This document shows positions 54,620 through 64,000 of a stretch of DNA of 64,000 nucleotides, piece after piece. The DNA lies in the NCBI RefSeq assembly GCF_019249725.2, contig NZ_CP137559.1, forward strand, positions 1,859,501-1,923,500, written 5' to 3'. This stretch comes from Segatella hominis. Its GTDB lineage: Bacteria > Bacteroidota > Bacteroidia > Bacteroidales > Bacteroidaceae. The position numbers and the translations under genes were made by a program. Position 1 is the first letter of the stretch. Every line of letters begins with the position of its first letter. Below the pieces are notes generated by a model. That model was given only the letters and a program-made list of their open reading frames with translations. It did not search any database and was not told where the DNA came from.

Positions 54620-55942
54620 CTATGATTGCTTGAATTTATATTTAAGTCCATACTCTTCAAGTTTGCTGTATAGTGTTGTTCTGCCTATTCCGAGCAGTTC
54701 TGCGGCGACACTCCGGTTGCCGTTTGCCTGTTTCAACGCCCGTAATATCCGTTCCTTATCCTCCACGTCATTGCGCAGGGCGAAACTGACGTGTGAGGTA
54801 GGTTTGATTACGGCAAGCTCCAGATGTTCTTTCGTCGCCACACCTTCCTGCGCTTGCAATACAGCTCCCATTATCTTTTGCCGAAGTTCCCGCACGTTGC
54901 CCGGCCATGCGTGTGTCAGCAACGCTTTACGTGCTTCGGAACTGAAACCGCTCACATTGCATTCCAATTCCTTGTTGGCTATCTCGCGGAAGAACTCCGC
55001 CAACGGCAAGATGTCCTCCTGACAGTCACGCAAGGGCGGAACGGTTATCCCGAAGTCATGCAGACGGTAAAACAGATCCTGCCGGAAACGCTTTTCACTC
55101 ACTGCCGCCTCCAGATCCTCATTGGTGGCGGCGATGATGCGAACATTGAAACTTCTGTCCGATTTGTCACCGATCGGGCGATACCGCCTCTCTTGTATGG
55201 CACGGAGTAACATCTGTTGGGTTTCTAACGCAAGGTTGCCCACCTCGTCCAGAAACAGCGTGCCGCCTTCCGCTTCATAGAAATACCCTTTCTTGGTACT
55301 ATCCGCACCCGTGAACGCGCCCTTGACGTGTCCGAAGAAAGCTGATGGTGCAAGCTCTTTAGTGAGTGAACCGCAGTCCACCGCCACGAATGGCTTGCCT
55401 GCCCGTTTACTTTTGTCGTGCAGGTGGTGGGCAATATGTTCTTTACCTGTTCCGTTCTCTCCGAATATCATCACGCTCATATCGGTAGCGGCTACCAGCC
55501 TTATACGGTGCATGATTTTCTGAAAGGCGGAACCTTCACGGGCAAACACGGGCATACGGCGTTGTCCCGCCTGTCGTTCTTTCTGTATGGAACGGAGAAG
55601 AGGGACCAGTTTATCCTCCACAAGCTGTTTGGGGATATAGTCTATCGAACCGAGCTTCATGCTTTCCACTGCGGTATGCACTTCGGCATAGTCGGTCATG
55701 ATAATGAAGGGTTGCATCTTTCCCTCCTTTCGCATCCAGCGCAAAAGGTCTATACCGTTACCGTCAGGCAGACGCAGGTCGGCAACCACGATGTCATTAT
55801 CCGTTGCCTGTTGCAGATGTTTCTTCGCGGTTGAGAGATGGTAAGCCTTCATAGTGTGGTAGCCCTCCCGTGACAGCATATTGCAGACATATTCGCAATA
55901 CACAATGTTGTCTTCCACCACAATTATTTTTGTCTTATCCAT
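54620..55942 (-). CDS. rteB: RteB, sigma-54-type response regulator
   Basis: This 440-residue transcription activator is the output half of the RteA-RteB system of tetracycline-induced excision and transfer. A receiver domain (to about 120) carries the aspartate in VVADLRLPDG. The AAA+ domain has GENGTGKEHIAHHLHD, the GAFTGAD loop that contacts sigma-54, and a Walker-B LFLDEVGN. The C-terminal helix-turn-helix is Fis-type (NRSVAAELLGIGRTTLYSKLEEYG). It overlaps rteA by 8 bp. Confidence 0.95.
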   Translation of the reverse strand: MDKTKIIVVEDNIVYCEYVCNMLSREGYHTMKAYHLSTAKKHLQQATDNDIVVADLRLPDGNGIDLLRWMRKEGKMQPFIIMTDYAEVHTAVESMKLGSIDYIPKQLVEDKLVPLLRSIQKERQAGQRRMPVFAREGSAFQKIMHRIRLVAATDMSVMIFGENGTGKEHIAHHLHDKSKRAGKPFVAVDCGSLTKELAPSAFFGHVKGAFTGADSTKKGYFYEAEGGTLFLDEVGNLALETQQMLLRAIQERRYRPIGDKSDRSFNVRIIAATNEDLEAAVSEKRFRQDLFYRLHDFGITVPPLRDCQEDILPLAEFFREIANKELECNVSGFSSEARKALLTHAWPGNVRELRQKIMGAVLQAQEGVATKEHLELAVIKPTSHVSFALRNDVEDKERILRALKQANGNRSVAAELLGIGRTTLYSKLEEYGLKYKFKQS

Positions 55943-58253
55943 CTTCGTATTTTCTCCTTTCCTTTTCTGCCAACCGGATTATTTCCGCTCCTTTTTCCAA
56001 CACGGCAGTCACAGCACGGCTTAACGCTTCACCATCCGGGAGTGTATCGCCATGAAGCAATCCGTAAAGTTCCCTTAGCGGTTGGTCGGCACGTAGTACT
56101 TCCCACGAGCTGCGCAGGTGGTGTGTAAGAGAATCCAGCTTTTGCAGGTCTTTCTCTATTGCCGCATCCTGTACCGCCTGCATCTCTTTTTCAGTTTCCG
56201 TCATCAACTTATCCAGCATGACGGCTTCATTGCCGTAAGACAGCAAGGCTGAAAAATCAGGTTCTCCGTCCGGTGTCGCTTTTATGGCACATTTGTCGGA
56301 AACTTCCATCAGTTCCGATATGGAGAACGGCTTGAACAGGCATCCGGCAAAGCCTTTTGCCAATAGTTCCCCTTTGTTACAACTGCCCGAAGCGGTTGCC
56401 ACAACCACCGGGATTGTTGGTGAATTGCCCACGTTGGACGAACGCAACAGTTCCAGCAATTCGAAACCGTTTATACCGGGCATATTCAAGTCTGTCAGCA
56501 ACAGGCTGTATTCTTTCTGGCGTATCATTTCCATCAGTGCCGCAGCATCGGTGCAAGTGTCGCAGTGTATTCCTTCTTGGGAATACATCTCTTTCAGCAT
56601 CAGAAGTAATACCTCATCATTGTCAATAGCGACAACATCATGGAATTTATTGTTATGATAAACAGGTGTATCGCTTGTATATCCAAGCTGTTCTTCAGCT
56701 TCCTGCATAGAAATTTCAACTGTGAAACGACTGCCTTTCCCTTTCTTGCTGTCCAAACGGATTGTTCCGCCAAGCATCGACACAATATTACGCATTATGG
56801 CAAGCCCAAGCCCGAAACCCTCCTTTGCGGCGGCATTTGATAGACGTTCAAACGCACCGAACGCTTGTTTCTGTTCCTCTTCTGTCATGCCTGTACCTGT
56901 ATCTTCAACGACCAGTGTCAGAACTCCATTATCATATTCAGTAATCAAAGAAACACCGCCTTCTTCTGTGAACTTGACAGCGTTTGACAGCAGGTTATTC
57001 CCGATTTGTATTATTCGCTCTTTGTCGGTCAATACAATGGCATCGTGTCCAGTCTTCACGGACAAGGACAGCCCTTTGTTCACGGCAACAGGCATGAACT
57101 CCGTTTCAAGTGTGTGCGTGATTGCAGAAATCCGGCAGGGTGACAGACGGGGCTGTTCCTTGCCGTTGTCCAGGCGGAAGAAGTCAAGCAAAGTGTTGAG
57201 CATATCCCGCATACGGTCGGAGGATTGCAGTATATTTTGGATATATTGCCCATTATTACCGCTATTGCATTCTTTCCGCAAAAGTTCGGTATAGCCGGTT
57301 ATTGCCGTCAGTGGTGTACGCAACTCATGGGTAATAGTATGTACCGCTTTCTTTCGGGAGGTTATGAGTACCTCATTTTGTTGCATGGACTGTTCCAATT
57401 GCTCGATCAAATCCGTTGTCTTGCGTTTGTATCGTTTAATGTTCTTTGCATCACGGTGTATGATGATATAGGAAATGACCAACAGCAAAAGAACAAATCC
57501 CATCAAGCCGCCTATCTGCATAAATGATTTTTTACGCATGGCTGTTATCTCGCTTTCTCTATTTTGTAAATCAGATTGTACCTTCTTTTCGATTTGGCAA
57601 ATCAATCCTTGCAGTTGTCTGTTAAGTTCTGCATTACGGGCAGCAAGACTATCGGCTTGTTCTGACAATCGACGGCTCTGCGCTTTCTGTTCGTTGACCA
57701 TGTTTCTATTGGATGAACGGAGCGTAGTCGTTGTTGTCGTTGGCTTCGTTCCCTCTTTTTTGCCGAAGATGCTCAAGAAACCTTTTCGTTTTGGCTTTTT
57801 GGACTGTTCCTGCACACTTTTCTGCACAATAACCGGAATTTGATTGGCTATCTTCTTGTTAATAGATTGTTGTTCATCCATTAACCGGACTATCTGGAAC
57901 ATCTGTCGTTCCTTATCCTCTAAAAGACTGCGCACACTATCGATGCGCTCTGCTGGATAGGTGACCTTGAAACGGCAGAGCATACTGTCCATTGCCATAC
58001 GCCGTGCATGGTAATGCTCGATATCTTTATCGTTCCATTCCAGTATCGTTTCACCCAATAGAGAAAATTTTATCATTTGAATATTGATATTGTTTATTTC
58101 TTTTCGGAGCTCGTCTATTTTTTTATTGCCAAGTTCTAATGCTTCTATCTCCTGCCATTCATAGAGGCTATTATATGCCATACATCCGATAAGAATGGAG
58201 ATAAGTATATATCCCAACCGTATTGCCTTATAGAAATTTCCTGACCGCTCCAT
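55935..58253 (-). CDS. rteA: RteA, hybrid sensor histidine kinase
   Basis: This 772-residue sensor partners RteB. An N-terminal membrane helix and a periplasmic sensor segment with a second helix (near 240-260) precede the H-box HTITHELRTPLTAITGY. An ATPase domain follows with NNLLSNAVKF and GFGLGLAIMRN. A receiver domain has LLTDLNMPGINGFELL, and the tail has an Hpt-like DSLTHHLRSSWEVL. It starts 1 bp inside the tetQ stop, so tetQ-rteA-rteB are translationally coupled. Confidence 0.95.
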   Translation of the reverse strand: MERSGNFYKAIRLGYILISILIGCMAYNSLYEWQEIEALELGNKKIDELRKEINNINIQMIKFSLLGETILEWNDKDIEHYHARRMAMDSMLCRFKVTYPAERIDSVRSLLEDKERQMFQIVRLMDEQQSINKKIANQIPVIVQKSVQEQSKKPKRKGFLSIFGKKEGTKPTTTTTTLRSSNRNMVNEQKAQSRRLSEQADSLAARNAELNRQLQGLICQIEKKVQSDLQNRESEITAMRKKSFMQIGGLMGFVLLLLVISYIIIHRDAKNIKRYKRKTTDLIEQLEQSMQQNEVLITSRKKAVHTITHELRTPLTAITGYTELLRKECNSGNNGQYIQNILQSSDRMRDMLNTLLDFFRLDNGKEQPRLSPCRISAITHTLETEFMPVAVNKGLSLSVKTGHDAIVLTDKERIIQIGNNLLSNAVKFTEEGGVSLITEYDNGVLTLVVEDTGTGMTEEEQKQAFGAFERLSNAAAKEGFGLGLAIMRNIVSMLGGTIRLDSKKGKGSRFTVEISMQEAEEQLGYTSDTPVYHNNKFHDVVAIDNDEVLLLMLKEMYSQEGIHCDTCTDAAALMEMIRQKEYSLLLTDLNMPGINGFELLELLRSSNVGNSPTIPVVVATASGSCNKGELLAKGFAGCLFKPFSISELMEVSDKCAIKATPDGEPDFSALLSYGNEAVMLDKLMTETEKEMQAVQDAAIEKDLQKLDSLTHHLRSSWEVLRADQPLRELYGLLHGDTLPDGEALSRAVTAVLEKGAEIIRLAEKERRKYEDG

Positions 58254-60178
58254 TATTTTGATGACATTGTTTTTTGAAACATGAATAAAAGTTTATCGTT
58301 TTCGTTCATGCGGATATTATCAGAATAACCGCCTTTTGTTATTTGATACCCGCATGGCTTAACCATAAAAATGCCTAAGCCCTTAGTGTATGAACTTATT
58401 TCTGAGGCATAGTCTTTACTTGTATTTAATGGAACTTTCCCTTTAATATGACACCACTCATTATTGCAACTGATGTCTTCAATCTCAGACATCATTTTTT
58501 GCAAATCTGTAATAGCTTTGGAACTTGCCTCCTGGGGTATCTGCAACTCAAAATATAGCATCGGTTCGAGAATGTCCACACCTGACTGTTGCAAAGCCAG
58601 CCTGAAGACATAAGGGGTCAGCTGCCTGAAATCAGCAGGTGTACTTACCGGGCTATAATATTCGGCTTGAGTAAAAGTCACTTTCAGATCTGTCACTTCC
58701 CATCCATGTAATCCTGATTGGCAAGACATACGGATTCCTTCAAAAACGGCATTTTGAAAAGAATGGTTCAGATAACCATAGGAGATGTCACTTTCGATCT
58801 GCAACCCTGTCCCTAACGGCAAGGGTTCAAGAGTCAGCCCTATTGTGGCCCAATAAGGGTTGGGTGGCACTTCGATCTGAATAATCTTATTGACCTTTTT
58901 TACAGGTCGTTCTTTGTAGATAGTCTTGATCTCATCAAAATGGATCTTGACGGAAAACCGTTCTTCCAGCAATGTCTGTATGATTTCCTTTTGGGTCAAA
59001 CCATATAACGAGATTTCCAATTCATCGCTATATGAGTTTATGGAAAAGGACAAAGACGGGTCTTCAATCCACAATGTATTCAGAGCGGATATAACCTTGC
59101 TCCTCTCTTCGGGCTTGTCTGGCCGGACGGAGGATTTGAGAGCGGGATGCTGATGAGATAATCCTTGAATCAAACAAGGCTCAGCACCTAAATAATCTCC
59201 GATTCGAAAATCTTCCATATCCTCTACAATCGCGATATCATTGGCACCCACTTCATCAACATTTATCTCTCTGCCCTGATAAATAGTTTTCAGATTTTTA
59301 ATCTTGATGGATTTTTCCGAATCGTTGATTCTTACAACGTCTCTAAGTCTCAGACTTCCGTCAATTATTTTTAGAAAACTTCTTTTATGTCCTTTGGGGT
59401 CATGCTCTATCTTATAGAGATAAGCTGAAAGTCTGTCTGAGACTGATGCCGGAGGAAGTATAAAAGAAGTGATGGCGTCCATCAACTCATTGATGCCGAT
59501 ATTGAACATTGCTGATCCATGTAGCACCGGATAGACTTTGGCTTTTGCCACAAGAGCGATTATCGTATTCCAATAATCAGTCGGTGGAATTTCGCTATCC
59601 GCCAAATATCGTTCCAATATGTTGTCGTCATGGTCGCATACAAATTCTTTGTATTCTTCCTTTATATATGTTTGGGAGCAAACTGGATAAACCGATCCAT
59701 CGACAACAGTTTGCATACACAGGACATCTTGCGACAGATTTGTTTTTATATCCAGATACAAACGCTCCAAATTCACACCGGCACGGTCAATCTTATTGAT
59801 AAATATAATTGTCGGGATTTGCAGCTTCTGTAAAGTATTGAACAGCAACTTTGTCTGCGCTTGTATGCCTTCCTTTGCGGATAAGATGAGGACTGCTCCA
59901 TCAAGCATTTTGAATGTCCGCTCCACTTCCGCAATAAAATCCATGTGTCCCGGAGTGTCAATGATATTGCATTTCACCCCGTTCCAGATAATAGATGTCG
60001 TAGAAGCCCGGACAGTAATTCCTCTACGTTTCTCTATATCCATAGAGTCTGTTATGGTGTCACCATTATCCACACGGCCGCACTTTTCCGTTGCTCCACT
60101 GGCAAACAGCAGATTCTCGGTTACGGAAGTTTTTCCTGCATCAATGTGAGCAAGAATTCCTAAATTTATAATATTCAT
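58253..60178 (-). CDS. tetQ: Tetracycline ribosomal protection protein TetQ
   Basis: TetQ is a GTPase related to EF-G that releases tetracycline from the ribosome. The 641 residues open with [21 protein letters not shown] (P-loop AHIDAGKT), then [16 protein letters not shown] and NKID, the classic G1-G4 motifs. The EF-G-like domains III-V follow. A longer reading from GTG at 60226 would add 16 residues and overlap the leader hairpin. I use the ATG at 60178 because it fits EF-G family starts. Confidence 0.97.
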   Translation of the reverse strand: MNIINLGILAHIDAGKTSVTENLLFASGATEKCGRVDNGDTITDSMDIEKRRGITVRASTTSIIWNGVKCNIIDTPGHMDFIAEVERTFKMLDGAVLILSAKEGIQAQTKLLFNTLQKLQIPTIIFINKIDRAGVNLERLYLDIKTNLSQDVLCMQTVVDGSVYPVCSQTYIKEEYKEFVCDHDDNILERYLADSEIPPTDYWNTIIALVAKAKVYPVLHGSAMFNIGINELMDAITSFILPPASVSDRLSAYLYKIEHDPKGHKRSFLKIIDGSLRLRDVVRINDSEKSIKIKNLKTIYQGREINVDEVGANDIAIVEDMEDFRIGDYLGAEPCLIQGLSHQHPALKSSVRPDKPEERSKVISALNTLWIEDPSLSFSINSYSDELEISLYGLTQKEIIQTLLEERFSVKIHFDEIKTIYKERPVKKVNKIIQIEVPPNPYWATIGLTLEPLPLGTGLQIESDISYGYLNHSFQNAVFEGIRMSCQSGLHGWEVTDLKVTFTQAEYYSPVSTPADFRQLTPYVFRLALQQSGVDILEPMLYFELQIPQEASSKAITDLQKMMSEIEDISCNNEWCHIKGKVPLNTSKDYASEISSYTKGLGIFMVKPCGYQITKGGYSDNIRMNENDKLLFMFQKTMSSK

Positions 60179-60208
60179 TTGGATTAAGCAATAATATACT
60201 ACATTAGA

Positions 60209-60225
60209 TGCGTTGTCGAAACGCA
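60209..60225 (-). promoter_or_regulatory. tetQ leader hairpin after a GGAGG site
   Basis: TGCGTT (60209-60214) and AACGCA (60220-60225) form a 6-bp stem. On the minus strand it lies just after an AGGAGGT motif and before the tetQ ATG. tetQ of CTnDOT is known to be controlled by attenuation in its leader, and this hairpin is a candidate part of that system. Confidence 0.6.
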
Positions 60226-60312
60226 CCTTTTAATACCTCCTCGTAGCATGTGAGAACTACAGGATTACTAACTCGTATTAATATGTATATTATTACTGCC
60301 GCATAACGATTA

Positions 60313-60344
60313 CAAAATTACACAAAAAAAATATATCTAACAAA
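60313..60344 (-). promoter_or_regulatory. tetQ-rteA-rteB promoter
   Basis: The minus strand reads TTTG (60341-60344), then 20 bp, then TAATTTTG (60313-60320). This is an ideal Bacteroidota promoter with both -33 and -7 boxes. The start codon is about 135 bp downstream. Confidence 0.85.
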
Positions 60345-60716
60345 AGTGGGAGGATTTTTTAACTTTTTTTATCATAGACATTTTATTAGGGAAGCGTAGG
60401 TTCAACTGGTAAGTACAAATAAGTAGAAATGTTTGAACAACACCGTTTTAGGAAGTTGAAAAATCAAGTTTCTCTCTCGGTATAGCGTTTATTTTGGCCA
60501 ATATCTTCTTTAGTTTGGCATTTGAGTATTTCCCATTCGTGTTCTATTTAGCTCCTTTTATGAGTATGTAGCAAGTTGCTTATCAAATTCAGCCTCTTTG
60601 AGGGTCAAATATGGTTTTGCAAATGGTGACTGACAAGACATAAACAAGGTCAGCAGGAATTTTTTACATAAATGGACATGAATGTATATAACCTAAAATA
60701 AGAATAAATTTTAATA
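60345..60716. other. Non-coding stretch upstream of the tetQ promoter
   Basis: AT-rich sequence in which I see no gene or clear structure. Confidence 0.5.
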
Positions 60717-60808
60717 AGGGCTGCCCAAAAAGAAAAAATGCAGTTACCATCCTACAGATACTTGCAGAGAGGATAAAATTTACTTTTAGACCTTTTGGGA
60801 TAGCCCCT
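60717..60808. mobile_element. MITE-like element of about 92 bp
   Basis: The ends AGGGCTGCCCAAAAAG (60717-60732) and, on the minus strand, AGGGGCTATCCCAAAAGG (60791-60808) are near-inverted repeats. Similar GGGCTGTCCCAAAA ends occur in common IS families. Both flanks contain TTAATA (before and just after), a possible target duplication. There is no transposase, so it is a miniature or a remnant. Confidence 0.65.
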
Positions 60809-60836
60809 ATTAATACTTCAGATAAAATTCCTAAGG

Positions 60837-61985
60837 TTATATTTTCAATCCTTTGAACCGGGTTTCCTCCTTGGCATACAGCCCCGGATGCCCAGTTATG
60901 GTGTGATTGGGGATAATACTTTCCGATGGATTGCGTATCTGCGGCGGTGCATTTTCGGAATATTGCGCCTGCCTGTTCCGCACATCTTCCGCTTCCGGCT
61001 TGACCTGTTGCCCTTCGTTCTCCTTTTCGGCGACTTCGGGCGTGGGCGGCGCAAGTTCCAGTTGTATTTTTCGGTCAAGTGCGGCAAGTTCAGACTTCAA
61101 TTGTTTCAGTTCTTCCTCTTTCTTCCAAGTCTTGCCAGCTATCTCTTCCAGTTGCGGTATTTCCTTTTCCAAAGCCTTGCATCTTGAATCATACTGCTCA
61201 ATGTAGCTTGGTATCTTCTGTAAGGCATTCAGAAAGTTGTTTGCCGCTGCTATCGGGTCCGACTTGGCAATGTGACCGTAGTTGTACTGGTACTTGTAAT
61301 TGCCCTCGACAAAAAAGCGGTTGTCAACAAATGGAAGACCATTCTCGAAACTTGTCTCGCTGACAATCTTGACTGGGAATCCGTAGATTTCTCCAATCCG
61401 CTTGTATTGTCCGCCAGTTGTCTCTTTCTCCGCCAACATTTGCAGATGCTTTCCTATAACCTCTAAGTTCGTGGACTCCACACCATCAAGAGTGATGAGG
61501 TTGAGGATGTTTCCGTCCTTGTCTTTCTTGGCTTTGCCCATAAACTTGCCGTAGTCCTCGGTCATTCCCTTGAGAGAGGCTTTGTTGTTGCCCAACTCTG
61601 CCGTCTTTGACTGCAACTTTGTTTCTGAGTCACGTTTGCCCTTGTTAAACGATTTGCGCTCACCCTCCAGAGAAGCAATCTTCTTCTCCAACTTCGCCTT
61701 GTCAAGCAAGTCGGTATTTCCGGAGAGAATAGCCATATACTCGGAAAAATTCATGCCCGATTTCTCGTCCATTGCTCCCTCGTCAATGGTTCTCGCCCCC
61801 AAGGCTCCGCTTTTCAACTGTGAGATGAACGTCTGCTTGCAGTGCAGCAGATTGAACTTGTACGAGTCAAGCGACTTTTCCACCGCATAGATGATGACAT
61901 CAACCTTGTTGTCGGCATACAGCTTGGCAATCTCGTTGCCGGCACGCACGCCTCGACCGTCACGCTGTGCCAAGTCTGACGGTCG
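60837..61985 (-). CDS. Helicase/N6-methylase-type protein, C-terminal exon
   Basis: About 382 codons encode the end of a very large protein common on Bacteroidales elements (a SNF2-like helicase, often with an N6-adenine methylase domain). The exon opens with RPSDLAQRDGRGVRAGN, helicase motif VI with its arginine finger. Then comes a coiled-coil tail (SLEGERKSFNKGKRDSETKLQ) and a GHIAKSDPIAAANNF segment. The upstream part is cut off by a group II intron at 61985/61986. The stop is TAA or equivalent at 60837. Translation needs splicing. Confidence 0.7.
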   Translation of the reverse strand, partial: RPSDLAQRDGRGVRAGNEIAKLYADNKVDVIIYAVEKSLDSYKFNLLHCKQTFISQLKSGALGARTIDEGAMDEKSGMNFSEYMAILSGNTDLLDKAKLEKKIASLEGERKSFNKGKRDSETKLQSKTAELGNNKASLKGMTEDYGKFMGKAKKDKDGNILNLITLDGVESTNLEVIGKHLQMLAEKETTGGQYKRIGEIYGFPVKIVSETSFENGLPFVDNRFFVEGNYKYQYNYGHIAKSDPIAAANNFLNALQKIPSYIEQYDSRCKALEKEIPQLEEIAGKTWKKEEELKQLKSELAALDRKIQLELAPPTPEVAEKENEGQQVKPEAEDVRNRQAQYSENAPPQIRNPSESIIPNHTITGHPGLYAKEETRFKGLKI

Positions 61986-64000
61986 ATCGGGTAGGTCAAG
62001 GGCATTGCTGCCCTCTTCCCCCCTAAGAACCGTACATGAGAGTTTCCCCTCATACGGCTCAAGCTTTTCTAAGCCTCTGTTTGTATGCAGAGACCGGCTC
62101 AAACTACTTCTTGTTTCCATTTGATTTGCGGGATAATTTAAAACATTCATCATGAACCAACAGATTGCATTTCTTTCCGTTTTGAACGGTTGGCATGACA
62201 TTCCATGCCTTGTGCGTATCAATAGGCTCACCGCATATAGGACATTTGCGTCCTTGCTTTTCCCATAGGTACAGCAGTGACTTGCGTCCTTTTAGCGTAA
62301 CAAGCATTTTCGACTTCTTTCTTTTATAGAAGTACAGACGACAGTCTGCATCAAACGGGTTCATGTCTCCTTTAATCTGCGTGTATTGCAGGAATGGAAA
62401 CGATGAAGTCAGAGACAATAATGTCAATTGGTCTTCCTTTCCGTTTGGTTTCTTGAATTTTGAAGCGAAAGTCCATTTGTTCCCTCGAATGTCATGCCAA
62501 TATCGGTCTTTTATCCACCGTTTCCCTTTCTTGGAATGACGGCGTTTTGCCCATTGCCATAGTGAGAGGAATATCTGATGGTCGATTCTGTGAAATGAAT
62601 CACGTGTCGCTCCATGCTGATAATAACCTCCCCATCCTCGGATTTTAGAGTTCAATATTCTGATTAACGACTCCTGTCTGCAACCCTTGTTCTCCTTAAT
62701 TACCTTACGGATATTCTCCATAAAGCGTTTCTCGGATTTCTTTGTCGGCTTGGTCAATATGTCCTTGCCGTATTTGCGGATATTAAAGCCAAGAAAATCA
62801 AAACCGTCATGCACGTTGGTTATCACCGTCTTTTCCTCTGATAAGGTCAGACCTCTTTCAGACATAAATTCAGCAACCAATGGCTTGATTTCATTTTCAA
62901 GAGTTTCCTTGTTCTCGCAAGTGATGATAAAATCATCCGCATAACGTACAAGGTTCACCATTGGTGAATACAACTTACCATTAACATGATGGCGCTTATA
63001 TCTATCTGCAAGAGCTTTCTGCAATCCGTCCAAAGTCATATTGGCAAGTGTCGGAGAAATTATACCACCTTGCGGTGTTCCTTCCTCGGTCGGGAACATT
63101 TGCTTGTTGAAAACATAGCCACATTTCAACCATTTTCGGAGTATTGCCTTATCCATTGGGATATTGGCAAGTAACCACTCATGGCTGATATGGTCAAAAC
63201 ACCCTTTTATGTCACCCTCCAAAATCCATTCGGGAGAATATCCCTTTCGGAGAATGTTATGACATTGCTGTACTGCATCCATACAGCAGCGTTCCTTGCG
63301 GAAACCGTATGAACGAGTATCAGCTGTAGTTTCTGATACAGGCTCCAATGCCATAAGATAGAGTGCTTGCATGGCTCTGTCTTTCATTGTCGGTATTCCC
63401 AACGGTCGCAGTTTGCCGTTGCTCTTCTTGATATGAACTCTTCTCAGCGGCATTGGCTGGTAGCCTCTGCGTTTGAGTTGGGTTATTGCTTGCGTTTTAG
63501 CTTTAGGGGTATCCCATATTTCTTTGTCAACCCCAGGAGTACAACCACCCCCGTTAGAAGTAACCCTCTTTACGGCTAAGGCTTTTGCGTAAAAAGAGTG
63601 GGTAAGCGTCCATTGCAAGGCTTTCACCTTGTTATGTCTGCCTTCCTTCTGAGCCTTTACAATACGAGCTTGAAGCTTCTTAACAGCTTGCTCCGCCTTA
63701 GTCCAGTCTATTCTGTCCCAATTTGATTGCAGGTTGTCAGTCGGCGCACACGATTGGTCGAGGAGATTTTCTTTGATTTTATCGTTCATTTGCATTCCTA
63801 CTTTAAAAAGTTCTAAAAGTTTATTGTAAAGAATTACCATTTGGCTAATGTTGGGTATTTGCCTCCCAAACATTACCACAGAAGTCTGCCCACTTTCGTG
63901 GTAGGTTGATGTTGTCCCTTGTCAACTCGTGATAAGTGGCTCAAACCCTATCCGTCCCATTACAGAACGGCATTCGCTTTCTCTGTTATCTTATACCTGC
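61986..64000 (-). mobile_element. Group II intron in the helicase gene (5' end outside the window)
   Basis: The 3' end on the minus strand reads ACCCGAT before the exon CGACCGTCAGAC. A 34-nt domain V is at 62027-62060 (AGCCGTAT ... GTACGGTTC) and a domain VI hairpin lies between it and the end. The reverse transcriptase is at 62104-63789. The 5' boundary lies beyond 64000. It differs in sequence from the traG intron. Confidence 0.88.
62104..63789 (-). CDS. ltrA: Group II intron reverse transcriptase/maturase
   Basis: This 561-residue intron protein has the RT core RPLGIPTMKDRAMQ, GDIKGCFDHI, EGTPQGGIISPTLANM and YADD in VRYADDFIIT, then a GWGGYYQHG motif of the group II intron maturase domain. 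The C-terminus has a small zinc motif (CPICGEPIDTHK, then HDECFK), an HNH variant. I take the ATG at 63789 (MNDKIKEN), which has an AGGA sequence about 7 bp before. Longer frames reach 63879. Confidence 0.93.
   Translation of the reverse strand: MNDKIKENLLDQSCAPTDNLQSNWDRIDWTKAEQAVKKLQARIVKAQKEGRHNKVKALQWTLTHSFYAKALAVKRVTSNGGGCTPGVDKEIWDTPKAKTQAITQLKRRGYQPMPLRRVHIKKSNGKLRPLGIPTMKDRAMQALYLMALEPVSETTADTRSYGFRKERCCMDAVQQCHNILRKGYSPEWILEGDIKGCFDHISHEWLLANIPMDKAILRKWLKCGYVFNKQMFPTEEGTPQGGIISPTLANMTLDGLQKALADRYKRHHVNGKLYSPMVNLVRYADDFIITCENKETLENEIKPLVAEFMSERGLTLSEEKTVITNVHDGFDFLGFNIRKYGKDILTKPTKKSEKRFMENIRKVIKENKGCRQESLIRILNSKIRGWGGYYQHGATRDSFHRIDHQIFLSLWQWAKRRHSKKGKRWIKDRYWHDIRGNKWTFASKFKKPNGKEDQLTLLSLTSSFPFLQYTQIKGDMNPFDADCRLYFYKRKKSKMLVTLKGRKSLLYLWEKQGRKCPICGEPIDTHKAWNVMPTVQNGKKCNLLVHDECFKLSRKSNGNKK

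Noticed and set aside
1..64000. CRISPR array
   Set aside because: No series of regularly spaced identical repeats with unique spacers was seen; the repeats found are two- or three-copy.

Overview
The window suggests a chromosome of Bacteroidota, most likely a gut Prevotellaceae member (Segatella/Prevotella copri-like). The clues are promoters of the TAnnTTTG type in front of many genes, weak Shine-Dalgarno sites, gene content (parAB beside a DUF5683 protein, MltD-like transglycosylase and Rel), polysaccharide enzymes, and a large integrated conjugative element of the CTnDOT/tetQ class. The species is an inference.

Positions 1-18,900 are housekeeping chromosome: the end of an RluA-type pseudouridine synthase, two identical tRNA-Gln genes, rsfS-ftsH-cdsA, lpxB and surE on the minus strand, parA-parB-DUF5683-mltD-rel, a pectinesterase, a MerR regulator, alaS, a decayed ATPase fragment and a gamma-carbonic-anhydrase-like protein. 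Positions 19,000-26,000 hold carbohydrate genes: a secreted GH13 enzyme, the relic of a GH97 C-terminus, and two exported GH3 glycosidases.

Positions 26,070-28,830 are a junction zone with few genes. It contains strong terminators, several nested imperfect palindromes, one about 357-bp foldback (28457-28813), and a 137-bp direct repeat exactly 1400 bp apart. The repeat brackets a type VI amidase effector (Tae4) and a secreted WG-repeat protein that is the likely immunity partner.

From about 28,800 to the right edge lies the conjugative element: five small or accessory plus-strand genes (including PcfK/PcfJ-like), a lysozyme-like gene, traQ-P-O-N-M-L-K-J-I-G-F-E through to traA on the minus strand, a roughly 900-bp non-coding block likely to contain oriT, mobA-mobB-mobC, a Panacea-type toxin-antitoxin candidate, rteC, a DHFR/RibD-like reductase, a second nested-hairpin element, and the tetQ-rteA-rteB operon. 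TetQ protects the ribosome from tetracycline. RteA/RteB form the two-component system that, with RteC, controls excision and transfer in CTnDOT. The gene order, however, lacks the usual xis/exc block between rteC and mob.

Two different group II introns interrupt key genes. One splits traG so that exact splicing restores the reading frame (39522-42013). The other splits a large helicase/methylase-type gene at its QRxGR motif and runs off the right edge (61986-64000).
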